Shown in pieces: positions 1 to 12,075 of a DNA stretch of 64,000 nt; the stretch's first letter is position 1; each line of letters begins with the position of its first letter. Position numbers and translations under genes: made by a program. This stretch comes from Paraspadella gotoi (lineage: Eukaryota > Chaetognatha). The notes under the pieces are model-generated. The model ran no database searches, was not told the DNA's origin, and saw nothing but the letters and a program-made list of their open reading frames with translations. The stretch covers positions 14,959,391 to 15,023,390 of the forward strand of contig CM119267.1 in the NCBI GenBank assembly GCA_051294375.1. Direction: 5' to 3'.

Positions 1-789
1 GTTCATTGATCCGATTACCCACGACCCTCGCCCACCCTTCTTTCTCACCCACGCCCACGAAGAACCCACACCCACAAAGCCCCTTGTACACTCCCCGAAA
101 CTCCCGTAGTCTGACTCACTCCTTTCGCTCACTGTCGGGGGGCAAAAAGGCTTTTCTCCAAATTGTTTCAGATAAAAATCTTTTTTTTATTTTCTCGCTT
201 TTTGTTCGACTGACGGGAGTTTCTTTTGCGTCGGATGAAGTAACTGATTATTACGAGCGAAAATACGAGGGAGAGGGAAAGCTGATTGTTGTGGTTCAGA
301 CTTTTTATCCGGAAACATCTGTATCGATATTAGGCACAAACTGATTAAGTTTAAAGGGTTCCGGTTTTGGCAGGACGTTAAAAAGGTCTTTTGATAATTT
401 CCTGCTCAGTGATCATTGGTCCTTTTACATAAATCAACAAGCCATGAATGTTTGCTATCACTTAGCCAAGGCGAAGTTTCGTTGCTTTTTAATTTTCTTG
501 TTTCGTCAGAACATAAAACTTTCTCTCGCTTTCCGATGTCTCTTCCGCCCCTAATTTGAAACCCCTGCGCTAAAAAGGAACATTCTACGTCTCCTTTTCA
601 TTTTTTTCACTTTTCACTTCGTGAATTTGGCATCGAAAACGTGTCCACTCTTGGTTTGCCGTAATTCTTGCTGACATTTTGCCAAAATCGCCGAAAAAAA
701 AGTCCCATCATTGATATCCTTTTTTTGACGTAAAGTCGCGTAAAACTTTTTCCCCAACTTTCACTTCTCTCTTTCTCTCCCTCAATCAC

Positions 790-792
<3 letters not shown>

Positions 793-871
<79 letters not shown>
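793..871. repeat. (TC)n microsatellite
   Basis: About 79 bases of nearly perfect TC dinucleotide, continuing as interrupted TC/TG-rich sequence to about 920. Open reading frames through such tracts give only Ser-Leu or Arg-Glu runs and are not genes. Confidence 0.95.
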
Positions 872-875
<4 letters not shown>

Positions 876-1650
876 CTCACTCTGCCTCTCTCTCTCTCTC
901 TGCCTCTCTCTCTCTCTCCTCTTGTCTGTCTGTCTTTTCTACAGCTTTTTCACCGACTCATGTGAAACACAAACATCATATTTCTCATCATTTTTTAGGA
1001 GGTCCTACTTTTTTCTCCATTTTATAATTGACGCCCAAATTAATTTTACATTTAATCACATAATCACATAAAAGCCGAATGAAACTATAAAAGCAAAAAA
1101 ACAAATAGAAAAACATCAAAATTCATTAATTTAAAATTTTAATTCTCGCCCGCGTATTGACAGCGCGATTCGCTTCTCAGCCGCTAGGGTTCATTGTCAA
1201 GAATTTGTTTACGAAAAATATTAGTTTTCTCTTTGACTTTAAGATGTCCCAACCGCGGTTTCTGACGGTTTTGTTTTGATGACGTCAAGTTGTGAAAAAA
1301 ATATTTTATGAAAACATTTTTTTTAAATCGACCATTTGGAATTTGAATTTTCGACATTTACTAGATCTTAGTTGAATCAGCGATTTTCCGAATTATCTCA
1401 AATTGAATTTGTTATATTTTTGTGTGATATTTCCAGTGAATTTCAGTCGGTTCAGCGACGTCTTGTGAGGCGAGAAAGACGGACGAAGTGAAGCGTTTCA
1501 CACCCAAGGCGTTTAAGACTCCCGGGCGATCGACTCGCGGGAATGGAGATCTGGGTCAGGATGGGTCAACCGTCGAGTGAAGCATTTGTCTCGGATGATT
1601 TCACAGAAGCGAAGGAGCCGATCACTCGTTGATATTGAGAGCGTTGCGTT

Positions 1651-1770
1651 GAGAGAGAGAGAGTGAGAGAGTGAGAGAGTGAGAGAGTGAGAGAGTGAGA
1701 GAGTGAGATAGTGAGAGAGTGAGAGAGTGAGAGAGTGAGAGAGTGAGATAGAGAGAGAGTGAGCGAGAAA
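1651..1770. repeat. GAGAGAGT octamer minisatellite
   Basis: About 14 near-perfect copies of an 8-base unit (gagagagt) with one or two variants. A degraded inverted version is at 7,320-7,440 in the other arm of the inverted repeat. Confidence 0.85.
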
Positions 1771-2095
1771 GAGGGAGAGTTGACTATTTTTTTACTTGTC
1801 CGCGCCGACCATCAGCTGAGTGATCGATCGCGTAGTTCCTTGTTTCACATTCCTCTGATTTAATCATTCTCTCGCTCAGTCTCACACCTCGCATCGCCGA
1901 TGGCGCCATCTCCTCCAACTCTAGTGAAATCAACGATCTTTTGTTTATTTCCGACGAAATCTAACCGAGTTTTAAAGTCGAACGAAGAAAAGGACGAAAA
2001 TAAATTGAAAATCGATCTTTTTCAGATCGAAATCTCGCTAAAGAAAATATTTTGAGGCGTTCAGGGAGTTTGACGAAACTGGGCGGAGATGCCTT

Positions 2096-2126
2096 GGAGA
2101 GAGAGAGAGGAAGAGAGAGAGAGAGA

Positions 2127-2170
<44 letters not shown>

Positions 2171-2217
2171 CATTAGCTCCCCTGAACGTCAAGAAGGGCT
2201 TGCCAATGTCTATTTTA

Positions 2218-2296
<79 letters not shown>
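2096..2296. repeat. (GA)n and (TC)n tracts facing each other
   Basis: A GA tract at 2,096-2,166 and a TC tract at 2,223-2,296 are separated by about 56 unique bases. They are complementary and could form a long hairpin. This pair sits exactly at the inner end of the left arm of the big inverted repeat, so it is a plausible place for misassembly or template switching. Confidence 0.85.
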
Positions 2297-2299
<3 letters not shown>

Positions 2300-2312
<13 letters not shown>

Positions 2313-2876
2313 CATTCCTGTCCCGCCTATCTTTTTTTGCTATCTTTCTCCCGGTCCATCCAAATTTCTCCCTCTTCTGTCTCCCACCAACAGCTCGACT
2401 CTCAATGAGAGAGAATTTCCTTTTAATTTAATCTTTTTTTTTCAAGTTCAAACAAAAGTTTAAATACCAACGCCGAGCTGTTTTCGACTTTCTGAATTTA
2501 ATTAAGATATTAATTAATTTACATATTAAAATACTATTGTTTGAAACTTTGAAACAACGAGAAAAAAACAACAAAACAAAAAACTGCCAAAAAATTTCAA
2601 TTTTTCTTACTTAGTTTGCGCCGCCGAATCGTAAAAATCGTAATATTTCAAATTCGTCGATAACGAAATTCACTCACTTCTCTCCTTTCTCCTTATCTTT
2701 TCTTTTCTCATTTTTTAAAAAAATAAGTAAAAAAAAAGTTTTTTTCCAAATCTGGTCGAGGTTCGAAGTTTTTTCCCCCCTTCATCCGATAACAGAGTTC
2801 GATCGATCTTTCGCATTCACAACTTCGTTATCACTTTTCTTTCTTTCTCCACGTCTTCTTGGTATTTATCCCCTAA

Positions 2877-2921
<45 letters not shown>

Positions 2922-3858
2922 TTTTAGTTTAATCGTCATCATCATCATCATCATTTATCGTCGTCTTCATTCGAACCTTTTCATTATTTTTTTAATCCCA
3001 ATCTTTGAACAATCTTTCATCGTCGTCGTCGTCGTCGTCGTCGTCGTTTTCTCTTCCTTCACAGTCTTCATTTTTTTCATGTTATCATCGAAAAAAAAGG
3101 AGCTTCTGTTGTCCCTCGCATTTAAATCGAGGCCCTGGGCGGACGGAGGTATTTTAGACTGCCTCTTCCTCTTCCTCGTCCTCGTCGTTGTCGTCGTCGT
3201 CGTCATCATCATCGAACCCTTTATTGTCATAATCCTCGTACACATCATAATCAGAAAAAAAAAAAAAAACTCTCTCGTCTGTAAATTTTTCTTTTTCATG
3301 CCGAGATATTTTTTGGTTATTCCCGATGGAATTTCAAATTTTGCCGGGAAGCTGAATAGAAAAAAAAATATACAAGAGAGCGGGAAATTGTACATTAACA
3401 ATAAACAAATAATAAAAAAAATGCCGATATCCATCGTGAATTGATTATCGAATCCTGATGAACGGAGCCGACCGTCCGAAGATCATGAGGTACTCCATCA
3501 GGTGAGGCACAAGTTTTTAGGTATTTTTTTTTATCTTCGCCCGCGAACGAATAAGTTACATTTGAGTTCGTTAATCTGGAAGTTAAAAAAAATAAAATTA
3601 CAAACGCAATTAGTATCTAATTCAAACGATCGATGGTGACTCATTTTCTCCGTATTTCTTAACATCCGATATCGAGAAACGGAGTTAATTATTTGCTGCG
3701 GTCAGCTGCATTTGCTGCAGCAAATATCCTCAGCATCGATGCGGCAGGGATGCTTTTCTGCGAAGCAAACAGTGGGACACCGCGATAAGAAAGGCGGTCT
3801 CTTAAAAAGATGGAAAAGCGTTCTTCTGCCTTATCTCTCTCTCTCTCTCTCTCTCTCT
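2300..3858. other. Inter-arm spacer, first part: no gene seen
   Basis: AT-rich and simple-sequence DNA. It contains a (GTC)n triplet run at 2,878-2,922, an (ATC)n patch at about 2,935-2,955, another GTC run at 3,020-3,048 and a GTC/TCC patch at 3,170-3,215. Open frames here read only through triplet runs (poly-Thr, poly-Val or poly-Arg). No splice-bounded exon or known domain was recognised. Confidence 0.6.
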
Positions 3859-4045
3859 NNNNNNNNNNNNNNNNNNNNNNNNNNNNNNNNNNNNNNNNNN
3901 NNNNNNNNNNNNNNNNNNNNNNNNNNNNNNNNNNNNNNNNNNNNNNNNNNNNNNNNNNNNNNNNNNNNNNNNNNNNNNNNNNNNNNNNNNNNNNNNNNNN
4001 NNNNNNNNNNNNNNNNNNNNNNNNNNNNNNNNNNNNNNNNNNNNN
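3859..4045. other. Assembly gap (187 N)
   Basis: N run directly after a (TC)n tract at 3,834-3,858. Sequence on the right side (4,046-4,141) is the first copy of a direct repeat seen again at 4,638-4,733. Confidence 0.95.
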
Positions 4046-4093
4046 GACTCAATATTTAAATTGGGCTGACACACACATTAAAAAAGTTTAAGT

Positions 4094-4130
4094 TAGCTCA
4101 GTCGGTTCGAGTTGAAACTTTTTTTTTCAG
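4094..4130 (+). other. tRNA-promoter-like fragment (A box + partial B box), copy 1
   Basis: TAGCTCAGTCGG matches the RNA polymerase III A-box consensus TRGCNNAGYNGG at every position. It runs straight into GGTTCGAG, which matches the start of the B box, followed by a run of T like a pol III terminator. The spacer normally found between the boxes (about 30-40 bases) is missing, so this is not a functional tRNA. It looks like a deleted tRNA or a remnant of a tRNA-derived SINE. A second copy is at 4,686-4,722. Confidence 0.45.
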
Positions 4131-4200
4131 AGCGAAAAAAATCCGGAAAACCCTAATTCGAAAAAGAAAAAAAAAATCGTTAATAGTAAACCGGCGCTGG

Positions 4201-4233
<33 letters not shown>

Positions 4234-4475
4234 NNNNNNNNNNNNNNNNNNNNNNNNNCTTTTTTTATTCTGTTCTCTCCATCTCTTTTTGCTTTTCCAT
4301 CCATTCCTCGCACCCCCCCAACACCGTCTCACTCCGTCCCATTTCCATTTCCCCGTCGCCAAAGTTAAACCGCAGGGTCCAGCGCTTGTGTTGGATAATG
4401 ATGAACGACGTTCTCTCTCTCTAGTTGGCTTTATGATGAATGGGTCACAGTCGAGAGTCGAGGATGGAGAGAGAG

Positions 4476-4525
<50 letters not shown>

Positions 4526-4685
4526 GCGAGAGAAGAGAGAGGAGAAGAAGACAGACAGAAGAGAGAGAGAGAATTTGCCAGCGCCGGTTTACTATTTACG
4601 ATTTTTTTTTTCTTTTTCGAATTAGGGTTTTCCGGATGACTCAATATTTAAATTGGGCTGACACACACATTAAAAAAGTTTAAGT

Positions 4686-4722
4686 TAGCTCAGTCGGTTC
4701 GAGTTGAAACTTTTTTTTTCAG
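4686..4722 (+). other. tRNA-promoter-like fragment, copy 2
   Basis: Same A-box plus truncated B-box arrangement as at 4,094, again followed by a T run, inside the second direct repeat. Confidence 0.45.
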
Positions 4723-4739
4723 AGCGAAAAAAAAATACT

Positions 4740-6840
4740 GAGAGCTTGGAATGACGGACGGACGAAAATCGAACTGGTGCAGAAATAAATCGATCAATGA
4801 AAAGGTATTGTGAGCGATGGATATAAAAATGGACAATGTATCTTCGCGCAGATGGACAGCGAGACCACAGGTTCTTTCATTCTTTTCTGCGTCCCTCTAA
4901 GGCTTGAATAGCGCGGTAAGTCGTGAGACCAGATCCATAAAAATCCTGACATTATGAAGACCGCACCACATTTTTTAGCCATTTAATACTGCACGACCCT
5001 CAAGCCACTCGTCAAGTTTCCCAAAGATGATTTTTTTTCGCGATCTTGATTTTTTTAATCTTCAAAACTTCATAATGTTTGTGAAATTTTCTCCTCAATC
5101 TATAAACATTCTCAATCCCTAGATACGAAGTCGAAAACAGTGACTCTGGAAGAGACCGGGAATCTGTGATGCGATTTTTGATCTGGGCTGTCAATGACAA
5201 TGACACACATTTTTTCTTTTACCACCCCTCTGTTCTTCACCTATCGTCTAGCCGTCGATCTGTCTGTTTTTACCCTTGTCTGTCTGAATGTCTGTTTATG
5301 TGGTTGTCAGTTTCTCTCTGTAAAGCAGATTAATGAAAATATTACTTCCCAGTGCTCGCCGGAATACTACTAAAAGTTTGTTATTTTTAAATAATTACCA
5401 GTTTTTTTCTAAATTTAATCTAGCGAAAGCTTGTCATCTGAAAATCGTAACGATTTTTAACTCCTCAAGTCTTTTAGCCACACGATTCCCGTGTTTATTA
5501 TCAACCGAATTTCGATCCCTGATTTCCATTTCTGTTTTTTTTTGGCAAAATCGGCGAATTTTTCTCGAATCCGAGTCGCTCTAACCCAAATTCCTTATCA
5601 ATTAAGTGTCGCGGCCTTTCGGGCATTTTTATCTTTGGCATCCGCAATTTACTCGAGCTTCCGTCGCCTCACTTTCTGACTTCGTTTTTGACTTTTCGAA
5701 TTTATTGCTTCGTATTTTAGGCCAAGTTTCAACGTTTATGTATTACTTCGCGTTCGTTTATAGTAAAAGTTTTTATAATCAAAATCTCTACTTAAAATTT
5801 TTGGACAAATGCGTCTCATGAGGCCACGCCCAAAACGTAACTCTCATCGGGGTCCACCCGTAACGTTATCGCCACATTCCGCCATCATTACCGTCACATT
5901 CTTGCACCAACTTAATTATTTATGACTCGCCACTTAGGATAAGCGACATTCATTGTCTCTCGTCCTCAAAACAAGACGAACAATCGTCAGTGCGAACTGT
6001 TTCTTTCCGACCGTTCCTGACTGTTTTCGCCGTTCCTAATCCCATCCTTCGACGAATCGAATCCAATTAATTGATATTTCTCCCAACGACGTTTATAAAA
6101 TTCGCGCCGATGACGTCGGGAACCCGCGAATCGCCGTTCGGTCAATTAGTCGATCGCCCGCTCGTGATTTGTCGAAACTTTCTTTTAACCTCGATGCTAT
6201 TGGGCGTCATTGGAGGGGAAGAGGGAACGAACGGAACAGATAAAATATCACGCGTGAGCCCTCGACTTACTCCCGCTCAGTGAAACTGNNNNNNNNNNNN
6301 NNNNNNNNNNNNNTGAAAGTTCTTTTTTATGTAAAAAGAATGAAAAAAAAAACGACGCGGAATGGTTCTAAAATATTAGAAAAAAAAAAAAACCCCGAAA
6401 AACAAAAACAAGAAAACAAAACTAAAAAGGCAAGGACTTGGACGGAGAACTAAAACATAAAGTCAAATGTATCCTTAAATCTGACCCTTGACCTCGAATG
6501 AGTTTCCGTCGTTTCATTAAAACAGTCGCATTTCTCGTGTCTAATTTCCATTGCGATCGACGACCCCGTCAGCATCGCTACAGCCGCTCGATACGATCGT
6601 GGCCGTTTGCCTTTTTATTTTATTTTTTTTTTGTGAAAAAATTTTAACTCTACTCTTCTCTCTCCTCTCTCTCTCTCTTTCTTTCTTCTTCCACTTCTCT
6701 TCTCTCTCTCTCTTCTCTCATCTCTCGCTCACCTCTCTCTTCTTCTCTCTCTCTGCTGTCTTCTGTCTTCACAAACGTGTGAGAGGGCCACCCCCAGAGC
6801 AAAAAACACAGTTCTACCTGGGAAATCCAGAAAACTCTTT
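4740..6840. other. Inter-arm spacer, second part: no gene seen
   Basis: Moderately AT-rich unique sequence with a 25-N gap at 6,289-6,313. The longest open frames (5,333-5,584 and 6,071-6,283, plus strand) have no recognisable domain, no convincing splice sites and biased AT-rich composition, so I do not call them. Confidence 0.5.
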
Positions 6841-8176
6841 CGAATGAAACACTTCTCGCTTCTCTCTCCTCTCTCTCTCTCATCTCTCTCTCTCTCTTCT
6901 CTCTCTTCTCTTCTCTCTCTCGTCTCTCTTCCTCTCTCTCTCTCCACATCTTCACACCCAAGTTTCGCAAACTCCCCTGAAACGCCTCAAAATATTTTTT
7001 TAGCGAGATTCGATCTGAAAAGATGATTTTCAATTTATTTTTTCGTCCTTTTTTCTTCGTTCGACTTAAAACTCGGGTTTAAGAATTTTTTTTTCGTTTC
7101 CGGAAAATTTTAAAAAAAAAGGGGGAAAAGAAAAAAAATCGTTGAATTTTCACTAGAGTTGGAGGAGATGGCGCACATTTCGGCGATGCGCAAGGTGTGA
7201 GAACTGAGCGAGAGAAAATGAATTAAATCAGAGGAATGTGAAACAAGGTTAACCTACGCGAATCGATCACTCAGCTGATGGTCCGGCGCGGACAAGTAAA
7301 AAAATATCAACTCTCCTCTTTCCTCGCTCACTCTCGTCTCTATCTACTTCTCAGCTCTCTCACTCTCTCATCCTCTCCATATCTCAGCATCCTCTCACCT
7401 CTCTCATCTCTCACTCTCTACTCTCTCACTCTCTACGCCTCTCTTCTTCTTCAACGCACCAACGCTCTCAAGTATCAACGAGTGATCGCTCCTTCGTCTG
7501 TGAAATATCTACGAGACAAATGCTTCACAACTCGACGAGGTTGACCCATCTGATGACCCAGATCTCCATTCCCGCGAAGTCGATCGCCCGGGAGTCCCTT
7601 TAAACGCTTGGGGTGTGAAAACCGCCTTTTCCTTGTTCCGTCTTTCTCGACTCACAAGACGGTCGCTGACCGAACTGAAATTGCACTGGAAATATCTAAG
7701 GAACAAATATAACAAATTAATTTGAGAATAAATTCGGAAAATCGCTGATTCACTAAGCAATCTAGTAAATGTTCGAAAATTCAAATTCCCAATGGGTCGG
7801 GTCGATTTAAAAAAAAAAATGTGTTCATAAAATATTTTTTTTCTACCAACTTGACGTCATCCAAAAAACAAAACCGTCAGAAACGGCGGTTGGACAATCT
7901 TAAAAGTCAAAGAAAAACTAAATATTTTTCGTGACAAATTCTTGAACATGAAACTAGCGGCTGAGAAGCGAATGCGCGCTGTCAATACGCGGGCGAAGAA
8001 TGTAAAATTTTAATTAAAATGGAATTTTGATGTTGTTTTCTATTGTTTTTTTTTGCTTTTATAGGATTTCATTCGGCTTTTATGTGATTATGTGATTAAA
8101 TGTAAAATTAATTTTGAGCGTCAATTATATAAATGGAGAAAAAAGTAGGACCCTCCTAAAAAATGATGAAATTATG

Positions 8177-8952
8177 GCACAGCCGGGTTGCCTGTGATGC
8201 CCATTGGGATGAGGGCATCTTCACTGTTTGGCTTTGGGGCTTCCGACCCTCAGTGACGCCGTCCATCACTGCGCGGTTACACCTAAGGACGGTCTCCGCT
8301 TTTGCAAAGCAGAGGGAAGTGTTAGGACTGTGGAATGGAACACTACGCCTGGAGTGGGTGTTTCCCCGCTCTGAGCCAATGGATTTGGCTGACGGATGGT
8401 GGAATGTGGGGGCGAGTGAATATACCGCCACAGGATCCACACCGGGCCAAGACAGAATCACTCAGGTTCTCAAGCCTGAGAGGTGTCTGACAAGACTGTT
8501 ACCATAGTGGGAGAGAGAGAGAGAGCGCTGAGTTGTGGGGGCATAGTGCCGTTTTGTCGTAGCGTACCCCAGGGGCATAGGCGTTTGTCGTAGCGTACAC
8601 CAAAGTAGGCAGGGCAAGGCGTTTTGTCATAGCGTACCTGAAGAAGGTTGCGTGTCGATAGTAGGGCCCTCCACACTCTATGGCCAACAGCCGGGTTGCC
8701 TGTGATGCCCAAATTTAGGGATGGGGCATCTCAATGTTGGCTTTGGGGCTTCCGACCCCTCAGTGACGCTCCAGTCACTGAGGCGCGGTTACCCTAGGCT
8801 GGGACGGTCCTCGCTTTGCCAACGCAGAGGGAAGGGTCGTTAGGACTGTGGATGGAGACACTTACGCCTGGGATGGGTGTTCCCCCTCTGAAGGCCAATG
8901 GATTTGGCCTGACGATGGTGGATGTGAGGCGAAGTGGAGATATACCGCCACA
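8177..8952 (-). mobile_element. LTR-like compound insertion (two ~260 bp repeats around 250 bp)
   Basis: Two direct repeats (8,177-8,432 and about 8,683-8,952) flank a 250-base middle. Read on the minus strand each repeat begins TGTGGCGG and runs to GGCTGT..GCCA, giving the TG...CA ends typical of retroviral-type LTRs. The insertion is absent from the matching place in the left arm (about position 984). The flanks (aaattatg and aaatgata) look like a damaged short target duplication. The middle holds about three copies of a unit around tttgtcgtagcgtacc. No protein, primer-binding site or polypurine tract is evident, so this would be a very short non-autonomous element, or else a satellite dimer. 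Confidence 0.55.
8545..8650. repeat. Short minisatellite inside the LTR-like element
   Basis: Three imperfect copies of a roughly 35-base unit sharing gttttgtcgtagcgtacc, at about 8,551, 8,582 and 8,619. They sit between the two long direct repeats. Confidence 0.6.
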
Positions 8953-9917
8953 AAATGATATTTTGTGTTTCCACATGAGTCGGTGAAAAAGCTGGTAAAA
9001 AAGACAGACAAGACAGAACGAGAGAGAGAGAGAAGGCAGAGAGAGAGAAGAGAGAGAGAGAGGTAAAGAGAGAAAGAGAGAGAGAGAGAGAGAGTGAAGC
9101 GAGTGAGAGAAAGAGAAAGTGAAAGTTGGAGGAAGAAGTTTTAACGCGACTTTACGTCAAAAAAAAAGGAATCAATGATGGGAACTTTTTTTCGGCAATG
9201 TTTTGGCAAAATGTCAGCCAGAACGGGAGAACCAGAGTGGACCACGTTTTTCCGATGCCAAATTCAACGAGAGTGAAAAGTGAAAAAATGAATAAGGAGA
9301 CGTAGAAATGTTCCTTTTTAGCGCAAGGGGTTTTCAAATAAGGGGCGGAAGAGACAGTCGGAAAGCGAGAAAAAATTTTTTATGTTCTGACGAAAACAAG
9401 AAATTAACAAAGCACGAACTTCGGCCTTGGCTAAGTGATCAGCAAACATTTCATGGCTTGGTTGATTTATGAAAAAGGAAACCAATGATCACTGAGTAGG
9501 AGAAATTATCAAAAGACCTTTTACGTCTGCCAAAACCGGAACCCTTTAATCTTAACAAGTTTGGTGCCTAATATCGATACAGATGTTCCGATAAAGTCTG
9601 AAAACGCACAAAACAAACAGCTTTCCCTCTCCCTCGTATTTTTCGCTCGTAAATATCAGTTACTTTCATCCGAGGCAGAAAAGAAAACTCCCGTCAATCC
9701 GAACAAAAGCGAGAAAAATTAAAAAAAAATTTTTAATCTGAAACATTTTGGAGAAAAGCCTTTTTGCCCCCCGACAGTGCAGCGAAAGGAGTGAGTCAGA
9801 GCTACGGGAGTTCGGGGAGTGTACAAGGGGCTTTGTGGGGTGGGGTTCTTCGTTCGGGCGTGGGTGGAGAAAAGCAAAGGGTGGGCGAGGGTCGTGGGTA
9901 ATCACGGATCAATGAAC

Positions 9918-11908
9918 TTCAGGTGTTTTTTTTGTTCCCCTCTACTCCCCTCCGCAACATAATACTCTCGTAATAACAACGAAACGAAATGAAATCGCTT
10001 AGACTTTGAGGTAGATTTGATCACTTTGGTTCGGTTTAAAAAAGAAAAAACTTATACTAGTAAGAAGAAGATATATAGAAGAAGATAGAAAAGAATTTTA
10101 AAAGTGGAGGAAGGAAGAGGAAAGAAAAGACATGTAAGAATTGAAAGGTAACACCTCTTGGTAGCTGAAAGAAAGGAAAAAAAGCATGGAGGAAGGTTTT
10201 TGGAAATAGCAAGGCAAGGGAAGAGAGAAAAGATAAAGAATTGAGAGAAGGAGAAAGAGCAAAGAAAAAAGAAAGGTCGAAGCGGTGAAAGAAGCAAGAA
10301 TTCGTTTCCGGGGAAGAAGATTCATAAACCGGAGTGGACTTAAGAACCGGAAATGAGTAGAGCGATTTGGTGTCGAGGAAAAAGGCGGTCGTGGGGGTGG
10401 TCCGGTGGCTGGAGTGGCGGTGGAAAGAGCGCGTAGGAAAGTTGACATATTGGTAGTGAGATCGAAGTGTATTAGGGAAGTGAGGAATAGTTAAAAAAGA
10501 AAGTGAGAGGAATGATTACGAAGGATGTATGAAGTGGTTGGAATCGTAGAGAAGTTGTTGCTCCAAGCGAAGCCATAACTAGTGGTAAGTTAAGGCGTTG
10601 CCCTCGCGGAAGAGGGACGCAGGCGGCCGGTGATTGAACAAAGAAAGTTTTGACGTCAATAGACGACTATGATGGCGCCAGTGGCGGCGAAAACGAGAAA
10701 TAAGGATCAAGCAGCCGAAAAGAAGACAAAAAAAACCGAAAGGAACGACGACGACGACGAGACGACGACGACGAACGACGAGACGACGACGACGACGAAC
10801 GACCGTTGAAGTCCGGCGTAAAAACCATTTATTTTTTTGCCTGTGTCTCGCAGTTTCTTGTCGTTTTCGTTTTTATGAGAAATCGTTTCTTGCTTTTTCT
10901 TTTTCGTGCTTTTTTTTAATTTTCTTTAAACTTGTGTATATCCCGATTGATTTTTCATTTTTAAGGGTTTTCTCTTTTTTTTTTCTTCATTCAATTAATA
11001 TACTTTCTTCTTTGGCCATCATTCCTTCATTTCTCTTTTACTATCTTTTTTTTTTTCGCGTATTGACGATTCTAAGATAATTTCAAAGACAGTTAGATTG
11101 AATGAAGTTTTAAATCTTAACAAAAAAAATTTAAACGCAATTTAAAAAAAAACAACGAAAAGATACAGGTTTATTGTGTCGGTAGGTAAAATTGAATTGG
11201 CAACTTCCTTTCCCAAAAACCCTAAAATTGTAGAAAAACCAAATTCGCTTACTAGGACCTTAAGAACAATAAAAATAATGAAAACAATTAAAAACGATTA
11301 TCCCCCGAATCGACTTTGGTGAATTTCTCTCTAGGACTAAAGAACATGCATACAAAGTTTGGGACCCTTATCAGGGTCAATCCAGTGGAAGAAGGCAGAG
11401 ATATTTTTGCAAAAAAAAACCTTTCTGTTTTATATCTCAGCTGGTATGAGAGGTAAAAAATTTTTGAAAACGGTTTTATGCTAGAGGCAGACCAAAGGTT
11501 CAGGCCATGATGGGAGAAAAAAAATTGCATCATTACTATAAATTAGTTAATAAGGGCCAATCAAAAAGACACAGTCCCCTTAGTAAAACAAGGAAAGAGT
11601 CAACACGATTGTCCGTCGTCGTTCGTCGTCGTCATTATCGTCAGCGACAGAACGAATCAAATCTCGGTCCGAATTCGAATCAGAAAAGCACGTGATACGA
11701 ATAAGATGATATCACGTGACGCGAATGAGGCGCAAGGTGCAGCGCGATGCGTTGATGCCGTTTGATGCCGTTGATGCCCGTTGATGAGGCGAATGCGTCT
11801 CAATTCCCCCGCATGCATGAAACTCAAGGATTAGAAGAACGACCAACATCGGGAACTTAGGCAATCCAGCGGCTCTTTATTTACTTATCTCTCTCTTCTC
11901 TCTCTCTT

Positions 11909-11939
<31 letters not shown>

Positions 11940-12075
11940 CCCATCGTCTCTCCTTCTCCAGGCCCCTCTTTCACCGCATTCCACTCTCTCCTCCCTCCTC
12001 CACCCTTCTATCGACCGGTCTCTCCTCTGCTTCGATTCTCACTCTCTCTCTACTTCCTTCTCAACTTCCGCTGGT
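9918..12075. other. No supported gene; simple repeats
   Basis: AG-rich sequence to about 10,500, then an (ACG)n triplet patch at 10,747-10,803, then AT-rich sequence. A gatgccgtt-type minisatellite lies at 11,750-11,785 and TC-rich sequence at 11,880-12,060. A CRE palindrome TGACGTCA is at 10,651-10,658 and an E-box palindrome TCACGTGA at 11,712-11,719. The minus-strand open frames at 10,052-10,448 read through purine-rich low-complexity DNA and are rejected. Confidence 0.5.

Larger units (their letters stand above)
1..2165 (+). repeat. Left arm of a large imperfect inverted repeat
   Basis: The sequence from the window edge to about 2,165 reappears in reverse complement at about 6,845-9,917. 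Clear anchors are the first 27 bases (reversed at 9,891-9,917), the CRE-like TGACGTCA at 1,280-1,287 (paired with 7,852-7,859), the GAGAGAGT minisatellite at 1,651-1,770 (paired with 7,320-7,440) and the segment at 2,030-2,085 (paired with 6,960-7,030). The arms differ by many small indels and by one 776 bp insertion in the right arm. The repeat starts at the window edge, so it may extend further left. No open reading frame in the arm looks like a gene; the first one, at 6-344, is matched by a broken version in the other arm and resembles no family I know. Confidence 0.85.
4046..4733. mobile_element. Candidate element: 59 bp inverted repeats inside 96 bp direct repeats
   Basis: The layout is direct repeat 4,046-4,141, inverted repeat 4,142-4,200, a core of about 380 bases with a 25-N gap, inverted repeat 4,578-4,636, direct repeat 4,638-4,733. 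The inverted repeats begin tccggaaaaccc and match over 59 bases with few differences. The direct repeats are nearly identical. Terminal inverted repeats suggest a small DNA transposon, but 96 bp direct repeats are far too long for a target-site duplication. A fold-back assembly product with a DNA-transposon end is equally possible. No protein is encoded. Confidence 0.5.
6845..9917 (-). repeat. Right arm of the large inverted repeat
   Basis: This is the reverse-complement partner of 1-2,165. It is longer because it contains the compound element at 8,177-8,952, which the left arm lacks. Pairing runs from the (TC)n tract at about 6,850-6,945 (opposite a (GA)n tract at 2,096-2,166) out to the match with base 1 at 9,917. 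Indel density is high between the arms, mostly in homopolymers and dinucleotide runs, which looks more like read error than evolutionary substitution. Either a genomic palindrome or an assembly fold-back would produce this. Confidence 0.85.

Noticed and set aside
2052-2463. Long open frames on both strands rich in Ser-Leu or Arg-Glu
   Set aside because: They are translations of (TC)n and (GA)n microsatellites; similar frames elsewhere (for example 39,909-40,214, 42,370-42,597 and 50,971-51,186) have the same cause.
3079-3434. Frames with poly-Val, poly-Thr or Arg/Lys runs
   Set aside because: Produced by GTC/GAC triplet repeats without splice sites or domains.
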